Origin: Larix kaempferi
Lineage: Eukaryota; Streptophyta; Pinopsida; Pinales; Pinaceae
Direction: 5' to 3'
Length of the DNA stretch: 64,000 bases
NCBI GenBank assembly: GCA_027924585.1
Contig: BSBM01000753.1
Span: 20,231,501 to 20,295,500, forward strand
This document shows, piece by piece, positions 11,580 to 22,873 of the stretch. The notes beneath the pieces are model-generated. The model saw only the letters and a program-made list of their open reading frames with translations, ran no database searches and was not told where the DNA came from. Made by a program: the position numbers and the translations under genes. Position 1 is the stretch's first letter. Every line of letters begins with the position of its first letter.

Positions 11580-12300
11580 TATTGTATCTCATGTTCAAAT
11601 ATTGGCCGACATACCGAGTGTCCAATCGTCTTTCCAATGAAGGAGTAGAGAAAGGGAAAGAGGATCTTGACATGATTCATGACAGAAAACCCTTTCGACT
11701 CTGTTCGATGACTAACTAGGATTACAACTCCCCAGATAGGGTGATCAAGATGAGATGTTCCAACTAATAGTTGTGCTAACACATGGCTACTATGAACACA
11801 CCTGGCGATCATGCTTCCACAACCTACATGAAGTTTAATCTTCGTGATTGGAGGGGCTCCATGATGAAGGGTGAGATGATGATAGACGAATAGTTATTTG
11901 GAAATGACAACTTTAGTTGCCGGTGATTGGGACTGTTCACACTTAGTTCCATGAAGGCATGGCAATTAATGACAATCCAAGTGTAGTTAGTACAATCTAT
12001 GGGTAATAACAGTGATATGCATGGTTGTATTCAATGGAAGCTTCGGGTTCATAATCGACACCTTTTATGCTTGGTTGTTTGATGCTCTCTAGTCCGCATT
12101 CGAACTTCACAAGATTTATTCTCTAACCTCACACACTCGCAGACCTCCCTTCTCCTGTGCACTTTCATTTCATAAGGGTTCATATCCCTCATTTCATTTC
12201 TCTTTCACTCTCTGTTTGCAAGTTATGAACAGTTATGTTAGTGTTTTATGTTTTTTTTCTCCCTTGTGAGCTCATTCTGTTGGCTCCTCAGTGTTTTTAT
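11580..12300. other. Unassigned intergenic DNA
   Basis: No open frame, element terminus or RNA gene is recognised. Confidence 0.45.
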
Positions 12301-12339
12301 TTTTAGGACGAAGAATCTCGCCATGTATTTAGGATGGTT

Positions 12340-12560
12340 GTATAACCTTGGCCGAGGCCACCTTTAATTTTCACTAGTAGAACAATCTACCCACCATGAC
12401 AGGTACTCAAACCAAGTTTCTGTGAAGATAAGGACTGCCTTGGATGCCTCACATCTTAGCCATGTTCCATAATGGATCGTAGCCTCAACCTCTAACCCAC
12501 GGGATTTGAACCGGTAACCTATGAAGACTTAACCACCACTTTTTACCACTGCACCTAAAA
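12340..12560 (-). mobile_element. Probable tRNA-derived SINE
   Basis: On the minus strand the region begins near 12556 with GTGCAGTGGTAAAAAGTGG, like a pol III A box. About 35 bases further on is GGTTCAAATCC, a 10 of 11 match to the B-box consensus GGTTCGANTCC. There is no tRNA cloverleaf and no target duplication that I could fix. The 3' limit is uncertain. Confidence 0.45.
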
Positions 12561-14304
12561 CTACGGGAATAACTCTTTTTGCGGGTTATGTTTGGCTCTC
12601 CTTGAGGGTTATGATCGCCTCCACTTAATGCTTAAGGCTCCAATGGAAAGAAAAGGATGTGGGCACTAGGTTCGAAAGGGACGGAGCAAAACATTGCATC
12701 CCCACATCCAGATAGATGCTTTTGAGGCTAAATTTACATACCTTCAACAAATTCCCTCCTATATCCATTGAGCAATCTAGAGGCCGAAGCTTGGGATAAA
12801 ATGAAGTAGGGTTTTATCTCCAACAATGATATTGAATTGGAAATGAAGCCACGGGTCCCTAATGTTTTGATCCTATCACTCCATAGACACAAAATACTAT
12901 AACATGATTAAATTGCTACTAGGAAAATTCCTCATGGACAATAAGTACGAAAGGGATAAAATTCTTCCATGGATGGATGAACTCCAAGGCTAGCTAAGGA
13001 AAATTGAATACAAGATAAAAATCCTTGTCAAAGAAGCTACCTTCCTTGACTAGGAACAAGAGAGCGAAAAACCTCCTAGTTCCATCGGTTGCTAGTGATA
13101 TCCTGCATTCAATCGAATGAGGAAGTCGACTTACTTTACTAATTTTTCGGGGGGAGTTTCCCACCTTCCCTGTACCACTTTGACACCTCCACAATGATAT
13201 TATCTAACACCATATATAATTGACCTTGCATGATTTTCATAGTGATATCCATACCTGATGATGAACTTGTGGCTTAATTATGTTTTAGTTTGGATCATCT
13301 CTTTTTATTTCATGTTATTCCATTTCAGATCTAACTTTTCATATTGCTATTATTACTCTTTTCATCTCACAAAAATCACAAGTGACTCCAAATCTATTGT
13401 TTGGGACATAAATGATAATATGTTGTTTTGTGGTTGGTTTGGTTTTCCTTGTAGCAGACAGGCCAAAAAATCCTCTGTATATTCTAATTAGACTAATATA
13501 ATTTTCCTAGCATACAAATAAGACATATGTTCTTCACATCGATTCTATATTCCTTCTCTAGTTCTAAATCTATTGAGAACAAAACCTTTAAACTAAAAAC
13601 AATGATGAAGTACTTTCTAATAATTATAATACCTACTTACTAATTTTTTATAACATGTGCAACCAAGCATGTGAAGGCATTGGTTTCATGTCTTCTTACA
13701 TAGTTCTAAGCATGTGGGAATTTCAAGATATATTTGAATAATCAGTGGGAGGGTCCAAGGAAACTACTTGATAACAATGTAGGCTTCCATGTATTTTGGA
13801 ACAGAGAAAATGACAAGGTATGTAGCACTTCCGTAGTGTTTTTTAGATGATCCTTTGACTCCTATGAATATTGGAATGGTCTCTCCTAAAGTGATATAAT
13901 GACTGGTAGATAAATACACCATTTTCAAAGTTCTGGTATTGTGCCCAAGTAGAATCCATAAATTTCAACTGCATAAATGCCTTCCTTACAGTCTGGGGCA
14001 CTTAGAATTTATGTTGTTGTTACATTGGATTCATATGCACTAATAGCTAGAGGGTATGATTAACAATGCTTGGTTGAATTTTTTAGCTAGAGAGATGTCA
14101 TATTTGATGAAGGAGAAATTGTTTGAAGATAACACAAAGAAGGATCATCCAATACTTGTTCCAAATTTCATGTCTGGGTGCGATTTTTATGATAGGGTTT
14201 GACATCAAATCTTTACATAAGAGTATATATATAGGTAATTTGTTAATTAATTGCAATTCAAAAAATGGTGTCTCATGTAAGAAATGGAAGGGTTTTTCTA
14301 TATT
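12561..14304. other. Unassigned intergenic DNA
   Basis: Short open frames (for example 13258-13491) have no recognisable motif. No element termini were found. The next recognisable unit, AT-rich DNA of the DNA-transposon family, begins near 14305. Confidence 0.4.
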
Positions 14305-16310
14305 TTAATGTACATTCTAAGTTTAAATTGTTATTTCAAATACAATTGTAATGTAATTGAGAATTTAAAATACATCTATACAATGTAAGATTGTAAATTT
14401 TAAATTTTAAATTTTAAATTGTATAATGTATTCTAATTTTAAATTTGTATTTCAAATGCAAAATTATATACATTACAATCTATTCATTGTATTTCATCAT
14501 CAATTACATTGTATTTCATCATCAATTACATTGTATTTCATTATCAATTATATAAAAATATTATCAAATACCAATGTATTGAAAAAAAATTTCATTCAAC
14601 AATAATCAATTAGTTTTGTTATTGAACATATCAAAGTTAGGACCAAATTTTGTTGTGTGTCCTCATTCCATTTAATAAAAATATTGGCACTTGGTGCTAC
14701 ATGGAATATAACATAGGAGATAGAGGGTACAATTCAACTAAATGGCACTTACACATAATCCTTGAATATATTTTCATGCAAACAATACCCATAGTTGGCA
14801 CAACTCACAAACATTCACTATAATTTCTAACCATCAAAGCTTCTCAATTTTTGGATTGCATGCATCAAAAACCATCTTTATCATGTTGTTTTGCATGCAT
14901 AGGCATGGAATATCTTTGAGGAAAATTAGTTAGTATTATATATGGACTTGCTTGCATAAAAAAACCTCAATTATCAAACCAAAACACAACTTGTACATGC
15001 ATTTGTTTTTGATAGACATGGAAAAGTAATAATGAAATTTGGCAAGACTTTGACATAACAATTTGTTCCTTTCTTAAAACCTTAAATGATTGTGTGGATT
15101 AAAAAATGAGGTGATGCATAATACTCCATTGTTATTAGCACAAACACCACCCTTCAAATGATTGCTAAATAAAAGGAAGAACCATAATAGTAAGTATCAT
15201 ATGTTTTAAATAAAATTTGGTGTTTTTTTTCTTTTCATCTAGATTAGAGCACACACTTAAAAGAAAACAACACATTGAATTTTCAATTGAAATTACACAT
15301 TAAATTTTGCATGTAATTGAATTGGAATGTGGAAATTGTAATTCAATTGTAATGTGTAGACAACATAATGCAATTATAATGTCAATTTTCAATTTCAAAT
15401 GTATTCTAATTTTAAATTTTGATTTCAAATACAATTGTAATGTAATTGAGAATTTAAAATACATCTATACAATGTAAAATTGTAAAATTTAAATTTTAGA
15501 TTGTACAATGCATTCTAATTTAAATTTTATTTTTCAAATGCAATTATAATGTAATTGAAATTGAAATTTTAAATTGGAATAACACATTGAATTTTCAATT
15601 GAAATTACACATTAAATTTGAAATTTTAATTTAAAATTGTAATTGAATTGGAATGTGTAAATTGTAATTGAATTGTAATGTGTATAAAACATAATGTAAT
15701 TGTAATTTCATTTTTTAATTTCAAATGTATTCTAATTTTAAATTTTGATTTCATTTATGCAATTGTAATGTCGTTGAAAATGAGCTTTTAAATTGTAATT
15801 GAATTTGAATTGAAATTACACATTAAATTTGAAATTTTATATTGTAATTGAATTGGAATTGTAATTTCAATTTTAAATTATAATGTATGTATTCAATTCT
15901 AAATTTTGGAAGATGTTCTGTAATGTAGTCTAAATTTGCATTTTAAATTGAACTAAATTGTAACTACACATCGAGATTGAACTTTTATATTGCAATCACT
16001 GCACATTAAATTTGAATTTGAAACGACAAAACATAAATTTGTAGCTATAATAACTATATCCATATGTAATATAAAAAACATGATTGATTTCAAATCAGAT
16101 GAAAAATACACATGAAGACATCAATATGATAAAATATACAAAATATGTAACAAAATATCGAAAAGTCCATATCCAAAGTACATATATGATAAAATTCCAT
16201 GTATAAATGATAGATATCCATATCCAAAACATGAAAACGTATACATAGATCATCCAAAACATGAAAATATATAAATATGAAAATATCCAAAACATGGAAA
16301 TGTATAGATC
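14305..16310. repeat. AT-rich spacer of the large DNA transposon (copy gamma)
   Basis: Degenerate runs of TGTAATTGAATT, ATTTTAAATTT and TTTCAATTGAAAT fill this stretch. Parts are homologous to the region downstream of the X transposase (about 43880-44040) and to 47378-48060. The block around 14806-15000 (ACAAACATTCACTATAATTT, then ATCAAAAACCATC) is the uninterrupted equivalent of the site hit by an insertion at 45559. In family order this is the spacer between the two convergent genes. The transposase half that should lie to the left is absent, so copy gamma is truncated here or continues elsewhere. Confidence 0.6.
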
Positions 16311-16316
16311 ATCAAC

Positions 16317-18023
16317 TCAATGGGCACTACCCCCACGAGGCCCTTGATCGACCTTGTGGCTGCCTTTGTGTGTAGTAGGCCAATGTTGGCTTTGAGGCAG
16401 TAAAATATGAATGAATGCCTCGATCTCCGTCGAGTCAATGGTGATATCCGACATCCAGGTAGGAATCTGGGTAGATGGCCCTTCATCAGGACCACATGCT
16501 CGAGCTGCATCCCAATCATATGTGAAATCCATTGCAGCATCGACACCCGCCCATAGCGATGCCTATGTAAAATTCCATTAGATGTAATAAGTTAGATTTA
16601 TTAAAAGTTAAAACTAAAACATAATTTAAGTTATAATTCAAAAATTGAAACATAAATTACACAAATAAATTACTAAGTGTGATTAAATAACATGATTTGG
16701 AACATAAATTAAAACTCACCTTTGTGTCTAGACCCGGCTGATCAGGACCTTCGCGGTCCTCATGTCTATCATCAAGAGCAATGCCCTTTCCTTTTCCATA
16801 CACAATTTGGAATTCATTTGGAGTTAAGATCTAAAACATAAAATATCAAAAATTAAGGAATAAAACCTAAATTATTCAAAATGGGAAATAATAAACTCAA
16901 ATTAAATTAGAACATAAATTATAACTTACCTCGACTACTGCCATCCGCGGGTTTGGACGATTGGATGGACCAACGGATGGCTCACTAGCTAAGAGCTAAT
17001 TCATGAATGTGCTTCCCTGCATGGAGAAATATAATACAACTCCCTTAAGTATTATTAACCATTCAATTTACTACATATAATATGATGTAACATGAATAAC
17101 ATATATACATAATTTTACAAAAGTATACATGTCCTGGAGCGATGCATCTACGATACAACTCAAAGTATGCATCTCGGGCTGACTCAGCATACCCAAGTAG
17201 GGCCTTGACATCCAAACTCCTGAGCATGTGACTATTGACATACCCTATCTCTGGCTCTGCAGGTGTAAGGGGTGTTCTAGATGCCTCTCCATGCACAACA
17301 ACAATAGCACTGCCCATGGCAGTGAACAACGACTCTGGAAGGTCCTGTCTAGCCTCTGTAGCAAGCTGGGATGATTGTGCCACATCCGCCGACCTGATAA
17401 CCGTCCTGTCTGGAAACGGTACCAACCTCAGAGGGGGTGGAATGAAGGTGGGGTCTCTCCGAGCTCTAGGACATTGGTAGGAGCATCCCCATCCCCTATC
17501 AACCCCGGAGAATTTGGACCATGTGCTGGTGTAATCTGGGTGCATATCCAAAACAAACTCTGCATACATATGTTTTTCAAAGTACAATGGGACCTATTAA
17601 TGGTTGGGGAACATGCCCCACGCTCCAACGAATCTATCATATAGATATGGTGTAGTGACCTCCAACTTAAACTCCTTGAGTCTAAGTGTTTGACCAGAAG
17701 GGCGGTTAGGAGGGATGTCGAACAAAGTACCCTTGATGCCATGCCATTTTATGGTGACTTTGACATCCTCCCATATGTGGATCCCAATGACATCCCGTCT
17801 CCTCCTCTGGCATGAATGACGCAAAATGTCACTAAGAGGTCCCACCCTCTTGTAGAGGGCCAACATCTCATCCACTGTTGATAACTCCATGGATAAAGAT
17901 CGTTGTGTGGGAGAATCCTCCCTCAATGTGCACACACATGAGTTCACCCACTCTCACTAGGAAGTGATATCAGCAAGAGTGATGCGTGTGACCTCATCGT
18001 CGTACGATCCCTTGAATGGGGCA
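16317..18023 (-). pseudogene. Gene 2 of the DNA transposon, exons 2-5 (copy gamma), function unknown
   Basis: Comparison with the copy at 48235-50140 gives exons at 18023-17129, 17016-16930, 16830-16720 and 16562-16317, most bounded by AG and GT. Readable parts include an exon 2 segment TVDEMLALYKRVGPLS, a basic QRRRRDVIGIHI, FDIPPNRPSG and AMGSAIVVVHGEAS; exon 3 SEPSVGPSNRPNPRM; exon 4 LTPNEFQIVYGKGKG; exon 5 AAMDFTYDWDAARA, ending GGSAH. I do not recognise the protein and see no catalytic motif. Stops lie in exon 2 (including TAG TGA after ADITS) and exon 3, so this copy is dead. Exon 1 has been moved away: it lies inverted at 22605-22844. The gene is transcribed toward the transposase in the complete arrangement. 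Confidence 0.6.
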
Positions 18024-18113
18024 CTTGCGATCCTAACCAAAACACAAATGTTACTAAAAATATATATTATAACTTGCAACTAAAATTCAATGCATTATAT
18101 ACTAAAAATTTAC

Positions 18114-18117
18114 TGAA
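18114..18117. other. 4-bp target duplication (TGAA) at transposon end A1
   Basis: TGAA directly precedes the terminus GGGTGATTCC. The uninterrupted gene 2 copy (near 49890) reads TTTACTGAAAATGTGC. Here it reads TTTACTGAA before the terminus, and the other broken edge at 22873 reads ATTTTCA, so TTCA/TGAA is present on both sides. Confidence 0.75.
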
Positions 18118-19045
18118 GGGTGATTCCACGAAGGTGATTCACCATTTTTTGCAAGCGGTAGCCAAAAAAATTATTTTCTGCACCCTCGATCGAGGTATTT
18201 TCATGCCCTCAATCGATGTTTTAAACGCTCGATCGAGGGTTTGAAAATACCTCGATCGATAGCTTGAAAATACCTTGATCGATCTATTGCTCGATCGAAA
18301 GTTTGAGAAAAAAAAAAAAAAAACAGGGCCCGGCCGGCCAGCCTGGCCCTGTTCGAAAATTATAGTGCACAGTGAGAAACAAGGACGGGATGAAAGCCAT
18401 CGATTGAGCATCTATAGCCAATACACCATGCCACGCCACGCCCCATGCCAAAATCCACCTCGACATGGCTTTGAATCCACAAGGTCAGTGGAATTCAACC
18501 CTATAATTTGTTTTTTTTTAAAACTTAAATTTTAAATTTTATTTGTTTTAAAATAAAACCCCTAAATTTTATTTGTTTTGTATAAAAAATTGTGTGTTTT
18601 TTACAAAGCATAAATTTTATTTAGCTTTTATGAATTTGTGAATGTAACCATTGAAAATGAAAAACCAACATTGAAACCAAAAACCATTCAAACTAAAACC
18701 ACCATCAAAAGCAAAAACCATTGAAACTAAAAACCACCATTGAAATAAAAAGCCATTGAAACCATATACTATTTGAAAAAAAAAAAAAAAAAACCATTCC
18801 AGAATATTTTTTTGTTTTAAATTTATGTTGTATTTTTTTTAAATAATTAATATTTTTGTTTATGTCAACTGGTAGCATTTCACTGCATAAATGCTACTGG
18901 TTTTATTTTAAAATGTGTTTTGACAAGCAACTAGTAGCATTTCACTGCATAAATGCTACCGGTTTTATTTTAAAATGTGTTTTGACAAGCATAAATGCTA
19001 CCCCTTTTTTTTCAATCCCCTGAGAACGCCAAGAGGATTGAAAAA
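18118..19045 (+). mobile_element. A-type terminal region (A1) of the large DNA transposon
   Basis: Starts GGGTGATTCCACGAAGGTGA and points rightwards. It holds an array of CTCGATCGAG palindromes (about 18181-18305) and a GC-rich inverted block (GGCCCGGCCGGCC near 18328). Two hairpin-forming GGTAGCATTT...AAATGCTACC blocks (about 18868-18965) and a TCAATCC...GGATTGA hairpin near 19010 follow. The same landmarks occur in the same order, inverted, in 53924-53040. It is inserted in an intron of gene 2. Confidence 0.75.
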
Positions 19046-19473
19046 AACAAAATTATTTTAGGTTGCTGGTTTAACAAAAACCATTAACATTAAGAAAAAA
19101 TCAACAACACCACAGTGACATGTAGAACACTCATTTGGTCTTCATCTATAACTTTAGATTCAATGTTACTTTGAAAAATTACCTACAATTTCTCTAATGG
19201 AAAATCCATAATTAAGTAAGTGGCATCATTATTATTAATTTATTTAATGAGATGAAGTATCATATTTATTTTTTATCACATAATTATCATGTATATTTTT
19301 ATAGTTATACATAATATCATATAAATGTTTATATATAATGAACATATATATATATATATATTTTAATTTTTTAATAATATGTATTATATATAATTTTAAA
19401 AATAAATATTTAAATATTACAATTAAATTTAAATATGTTTATTAAAATCAATATTTATTACTATAATTATATG

Positions 19474-19718
19474 TTTTTTTTTTGTTGGCAAGTGGTAGTA
19501 CCCCTTGACTAACAGGGTTCGCCATTGGCTGAGAGACCACAAACCAGGGGCATCTAAGCTATCAAAATCACCCGGGGATCGCACCCGGCCTGGACCGCAC
19601 CAACCCTTAGCATGGTTGGATTTTCGTATCCATAGGGTTTCAAACCGACGACCTTTCAGCTTTAGGGGAGTCTTAACCATCACCTGCCACTGATTATTCT
19701 ACATCTCACAGACATTAA
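19474..19718 (-). mobile_element. tRNA-derived SINE with 12-bp target duplication
   Basis: On the minus strand the element has an A-box-like GTGGCAGGTGATGG, a B-box-like GGTTTGAAACC (9 of 11) and ends in an A-run (the T-run just after 19473 on +). TATAATTATATG flanks it at 19462-19473 and 19719-19730. Length (about 245 bp), pol III boxes, A-tail and duplication together fit a SINE. It sits in the A-side spacer of the DNA transposon. Confidence 0.7.
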
Positions 19719-19730
19719 TATAATTATATG

Positions 19731-22200
19731 TTAATATAAAGTAATAATTTTATAATTTTCTTACCGGTTTTACTTTTAAAGTCAACCCAACTATTCGTTG
19801 TTGGAAAATAAAACACCAAGTCACAAAGTTTATGGAGCTCCTTACATATGTCCTACGGATCTACTATGTCCCTTAATTTTTTTAATTTTTTAATATAATA
19901 TATATTATATAACATTTTAAAAATAAATATTTAAATATTACAATTAAATTTAAATATATTTATTAAATTAAATATTTATTAATATAATTATATGTTAATA
20001 TAAATTAAAAATATATTGAAGCTAAAAAAAATCATTTTCTTAAAATCAAAGCTTAGGTCTAATACATCAATAATCATCACATTAAAAGCTATCCAAACAC
20101 ATTTAGGTGCATACAACATGTCCATATCAAGATGACAAAAGTAAGCGCAACAACATATTATATTATTAAGATTTGGACATACTCCCTTTGCCATGGTCTA
20201 AATGTCATAATATAATATGTAACCTAGTTGGCGAAGGAGAGGATAGGCTAAATTGATTTTGTTTCCCCGCACCTCCTACAATGAGAATTACTAATGAGAA
20301 TTAGAGCAAAATTCATATAAAAACTCCGACTAGGGAAACCAGAGAAGTTGCAAGGTTGGGTAAAGTTGACCACAATGCAAATTCACCAATTTATCTATTG
20401 ATGGGAGTGAAATCATATTGTCAGTTTGAACCTTCTAGAATTCCACTTCCCACTTCATGATGGCCACACTAACCACTATAATAAACTCCATATACACAAA
20501 CCAAGAGATGATGATGAAAATGTAGTGGAGAGGAAAGAAAATGGGCAAGAGAGGGTAACCAAAATACCATAGAGAGAAAAGATGCATGGGGATTATTCTC
20601 AATACCTAGTACATTACATAAAAACTTAATATTAGTCGACAATGTTGATCATCTATTTTTATGGTCTTTGTGGGGATCAAATTCAAATCCTGAGTGATTT
20701 TGATGGAAGACTAACCCCATGTCATGGCCTCTTAGCTAAAGGAAATTGTTTGTGATTGGTGGCTTTCCCATCAAGGGTAGTAAATAAACATTGTTCAAAA
20801 GAAAAATCTACTTTGTTTACTAGTGGTAAATAAACATTAAAAATACCCGCACCACCTATTGGACCTCAACTAGTAGATCTCTCCCTACAAGATATTGAGA
20901 ATATATCATTCTAAAAATAGTTTAGTCTCCCCCCCACATCCCAACCTCTAGACCTAGTCCTGGTGTGACATTGAGGGCTTTATCTAAGAAATCCAACTAT
21001 TCTCAATGAATATATGTATCCAACATGCTCACATGATTTGAATGTGACCGCCACATTTTATCCCTAAAGATGTTGCACCAGCTATCGCTTGAAACCAAAC
21101 ACCATCCTAATTCTTAAGGGCGTGTGTTGTCACAGATTTGTTTCAAGGACACAATTAATCATGTGACCCTTATCTAAACATGAAGTATCTATCATTGCTA
21201 AATAACAACTTTTTTGTGTTGCCTTAACAACATTGTACTTTACCTTCATTCACAAAACACCTCAAAGCCTAGACACAAAGTAATTCTCTACCATGTAGAT
21301 TAGCCACACAAGACAAACCATCCTTTAATTAGCACATGGTTTGCTTATTGCTTCCTCCTCAAGAGAGATGACCTCTTGGCACCTTATGGGAGTTTTGATG
21401 TGGGTTTTCTTGCTGTCACTACTGTCATTTTAGCCACAAGCCACTAAAGCCCACAAAATTGGGGCATAAACAATATTATGCATTTCCCAACAATTGCCTC
21501 AACATACCTCTAATGCTGGTAACTTCCATGCAAATGAATGAAACAACACATGTCTATACATTTGCTAAATAGATCTACATGCTTGTCAATTCCATGTGAA
21601 AGGACTAATCACACTCTTCTTTAACGAGCCACACATATACCATGCTCCATTTGAACATTCTTATTGGATTTACACAACCTATTCAAATATGTGGTTACTT
21701 TAGGATGTGGTAGGTAGAGTCAACTTGTATCCCTAGGTGCAGATACATCAAACAACCCACACTATCTCTTGGTTTGGTTTGGATTCTCATGTGGTATGTG
21801 TCTCAAGCCAACACACAAACAACCCTTCCATTCGTTGATTTGTTCTCATGTATGTCAATAGATCTAGAGCGTCGTGGCTCTCTATAATAATTCCTATGCT
21901 ATAAAATTCCCGTCCTATCAAATTCGACTCGTCATTCGAAATATCATAAATTATAATCATTCAATCACTCATGTCATGCACTCACTGCTTATATTTGCTT
22001 TGCTTAGCTTTAATTAGCCATTAACAAACTTATTTTGTTGTTTTGGTTCAATTTAAAAGGTAGATTATCGAGACTCAAACATGTAGCAAGACCCAGTTGA
22101 ATTAGGCTTGATTCCATTTCCCCTCCATCCCATACCTGTATGTTGTCGCAACAAGTGTTGAACAACTAAATTTGATGCCCAGGCCTCTATGATGCTAGTG
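19731..22200. other. A-side spacer of the DNA transposon, no gene recognised
   Basis: An AT-rich first part (to about 20000) resembles 52780-52990 in composition. The rest has no open frame or motif that I can support. In the complete family arrangement this lies between the A end and gene 2. One breakpoint of the inferred inversion should be in here. Confidence 0.4.
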
Positions 22201-22206
22201 TTGCTA

Positions 22207-22510
22207 ATAAAAATGATATCGAAATTGAAATTGGAAATTGAAACTCGAATTGAAATGTAAATTTGAAATTGAAAATGAAAATGATATTGATATTGGAAAT
22301 TGATATTGAAATTGAATTTAAATTTTGAAATGAAATTCGAATTGAAAATCGAAAATTGAAATTGACATGAGAAATGAAAATTGAGAATTGGAAATATAAT
22401 TAGAATTCAAAACAAAGTTGAAACTTGGAATTTGAATTTGAATTTTGAAATTTGAAATTTGAATTGAATTTGAAATTTGAATTTGGATTTGAAATGTGAA
22501 ATTTGAAATA

Positions 22511-22545
<35 letters not shown>

Positions 22546-22604
22546 TTTTGAATTTGAATTTTAAATGTGAAATTTGAAAGAGAATTAGAATTAGAAATTG
22601 AAAT
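22207..22604. repeat. Low-complexity (GAAATTTGAATTT)n tract upstream of gene 2
   Basis: Runs of GAAATTTGAA/TTTGAATTTG variants. The same type of tract lies at 50150-50440 in the inverse orientation, again just upstream of gene 2 exon 1. Its conserved place suggests it is an original part of the element, either an intron or a 5' region. Confidence 0.8.
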
Positions 22605-22844
22605 GTGATGCAGAGAGTTCTGAAGAGAGAACTTCATTGCTTCATGCTCTGCGACACACGAGAGGATCTGACATCACCCAGGAGGGCGGCCATCGGCAAC
22701 ATTCCCGTTTGCCGAGGAGTTTGGCCACGCCGGGGTCAGTTGCCGCTTGTGGTAGCAGTAAGAGAGCTAGTGTGTCAGTTCATCTCGACGACATACATGT
22801 TGATGCCCAGGTAGGGGATGGGCAGCAAGAACCGAGTTTATCAG
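22605..22844 (+). pseudogene. Gene 2 exon 1 (copy gamma), displaced and inverted
   Basis: One frame is shared with the other copy (50140-49914): SSEERTSLL, RHTRGSDI, GGH, then SVSVHLDDIHVDAQV and an acidic end. It stops at a matching splice donor, CAG|GTGCATATTTT. The intron then runs only to ATTTTCA (22873), where transposon end B1 begins. Its partner exons are at 16317-18023 on the opposite strand, so the gene has been cut and inverted. The true start codon is not determined because the upstream tract is low complexity. Confidence 0.6.
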
Positions 22845-22869
22845 GTGCATATTTTTTGTTAGATACATT

Positions 22870-22873
22870 TTCA
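22870..22873. other. 4-bp target duplication (TTCA) at transposon end B1
   Basis: TTCA ends the truncated gene 2 intron and abuts GGGTGATTCC. Its reverse complement TGAA abuts end A1 at 18114-18117. In the undisturbed gene 2 intron the site occurs once. Confidence 0.75.

Noticed and set aside
12480-12560. True tRNA gene on the minus strand
   Set aside because: A- and B-box-like sequences are present, but there is no cloverleaf, anticodon arm or terminator T-run in place, so a SINE head is more likely.
13258-13491. Hydrophobic 77-codon frame
   Set aside because: No homolog that I recognise, AT-rich composition, no neighbours or splice signals. Chance is likely.
22407-22637. Open frame of 76 codons on the minus strand
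   Set aside because: It lies in a (GAAATTTGAATTT)n tract that lacks stops by composition, and its translation is repeats of Phe, Lys, Gln and Ser. No gene is supported. The same holds for much of the frame at 49893-50402.
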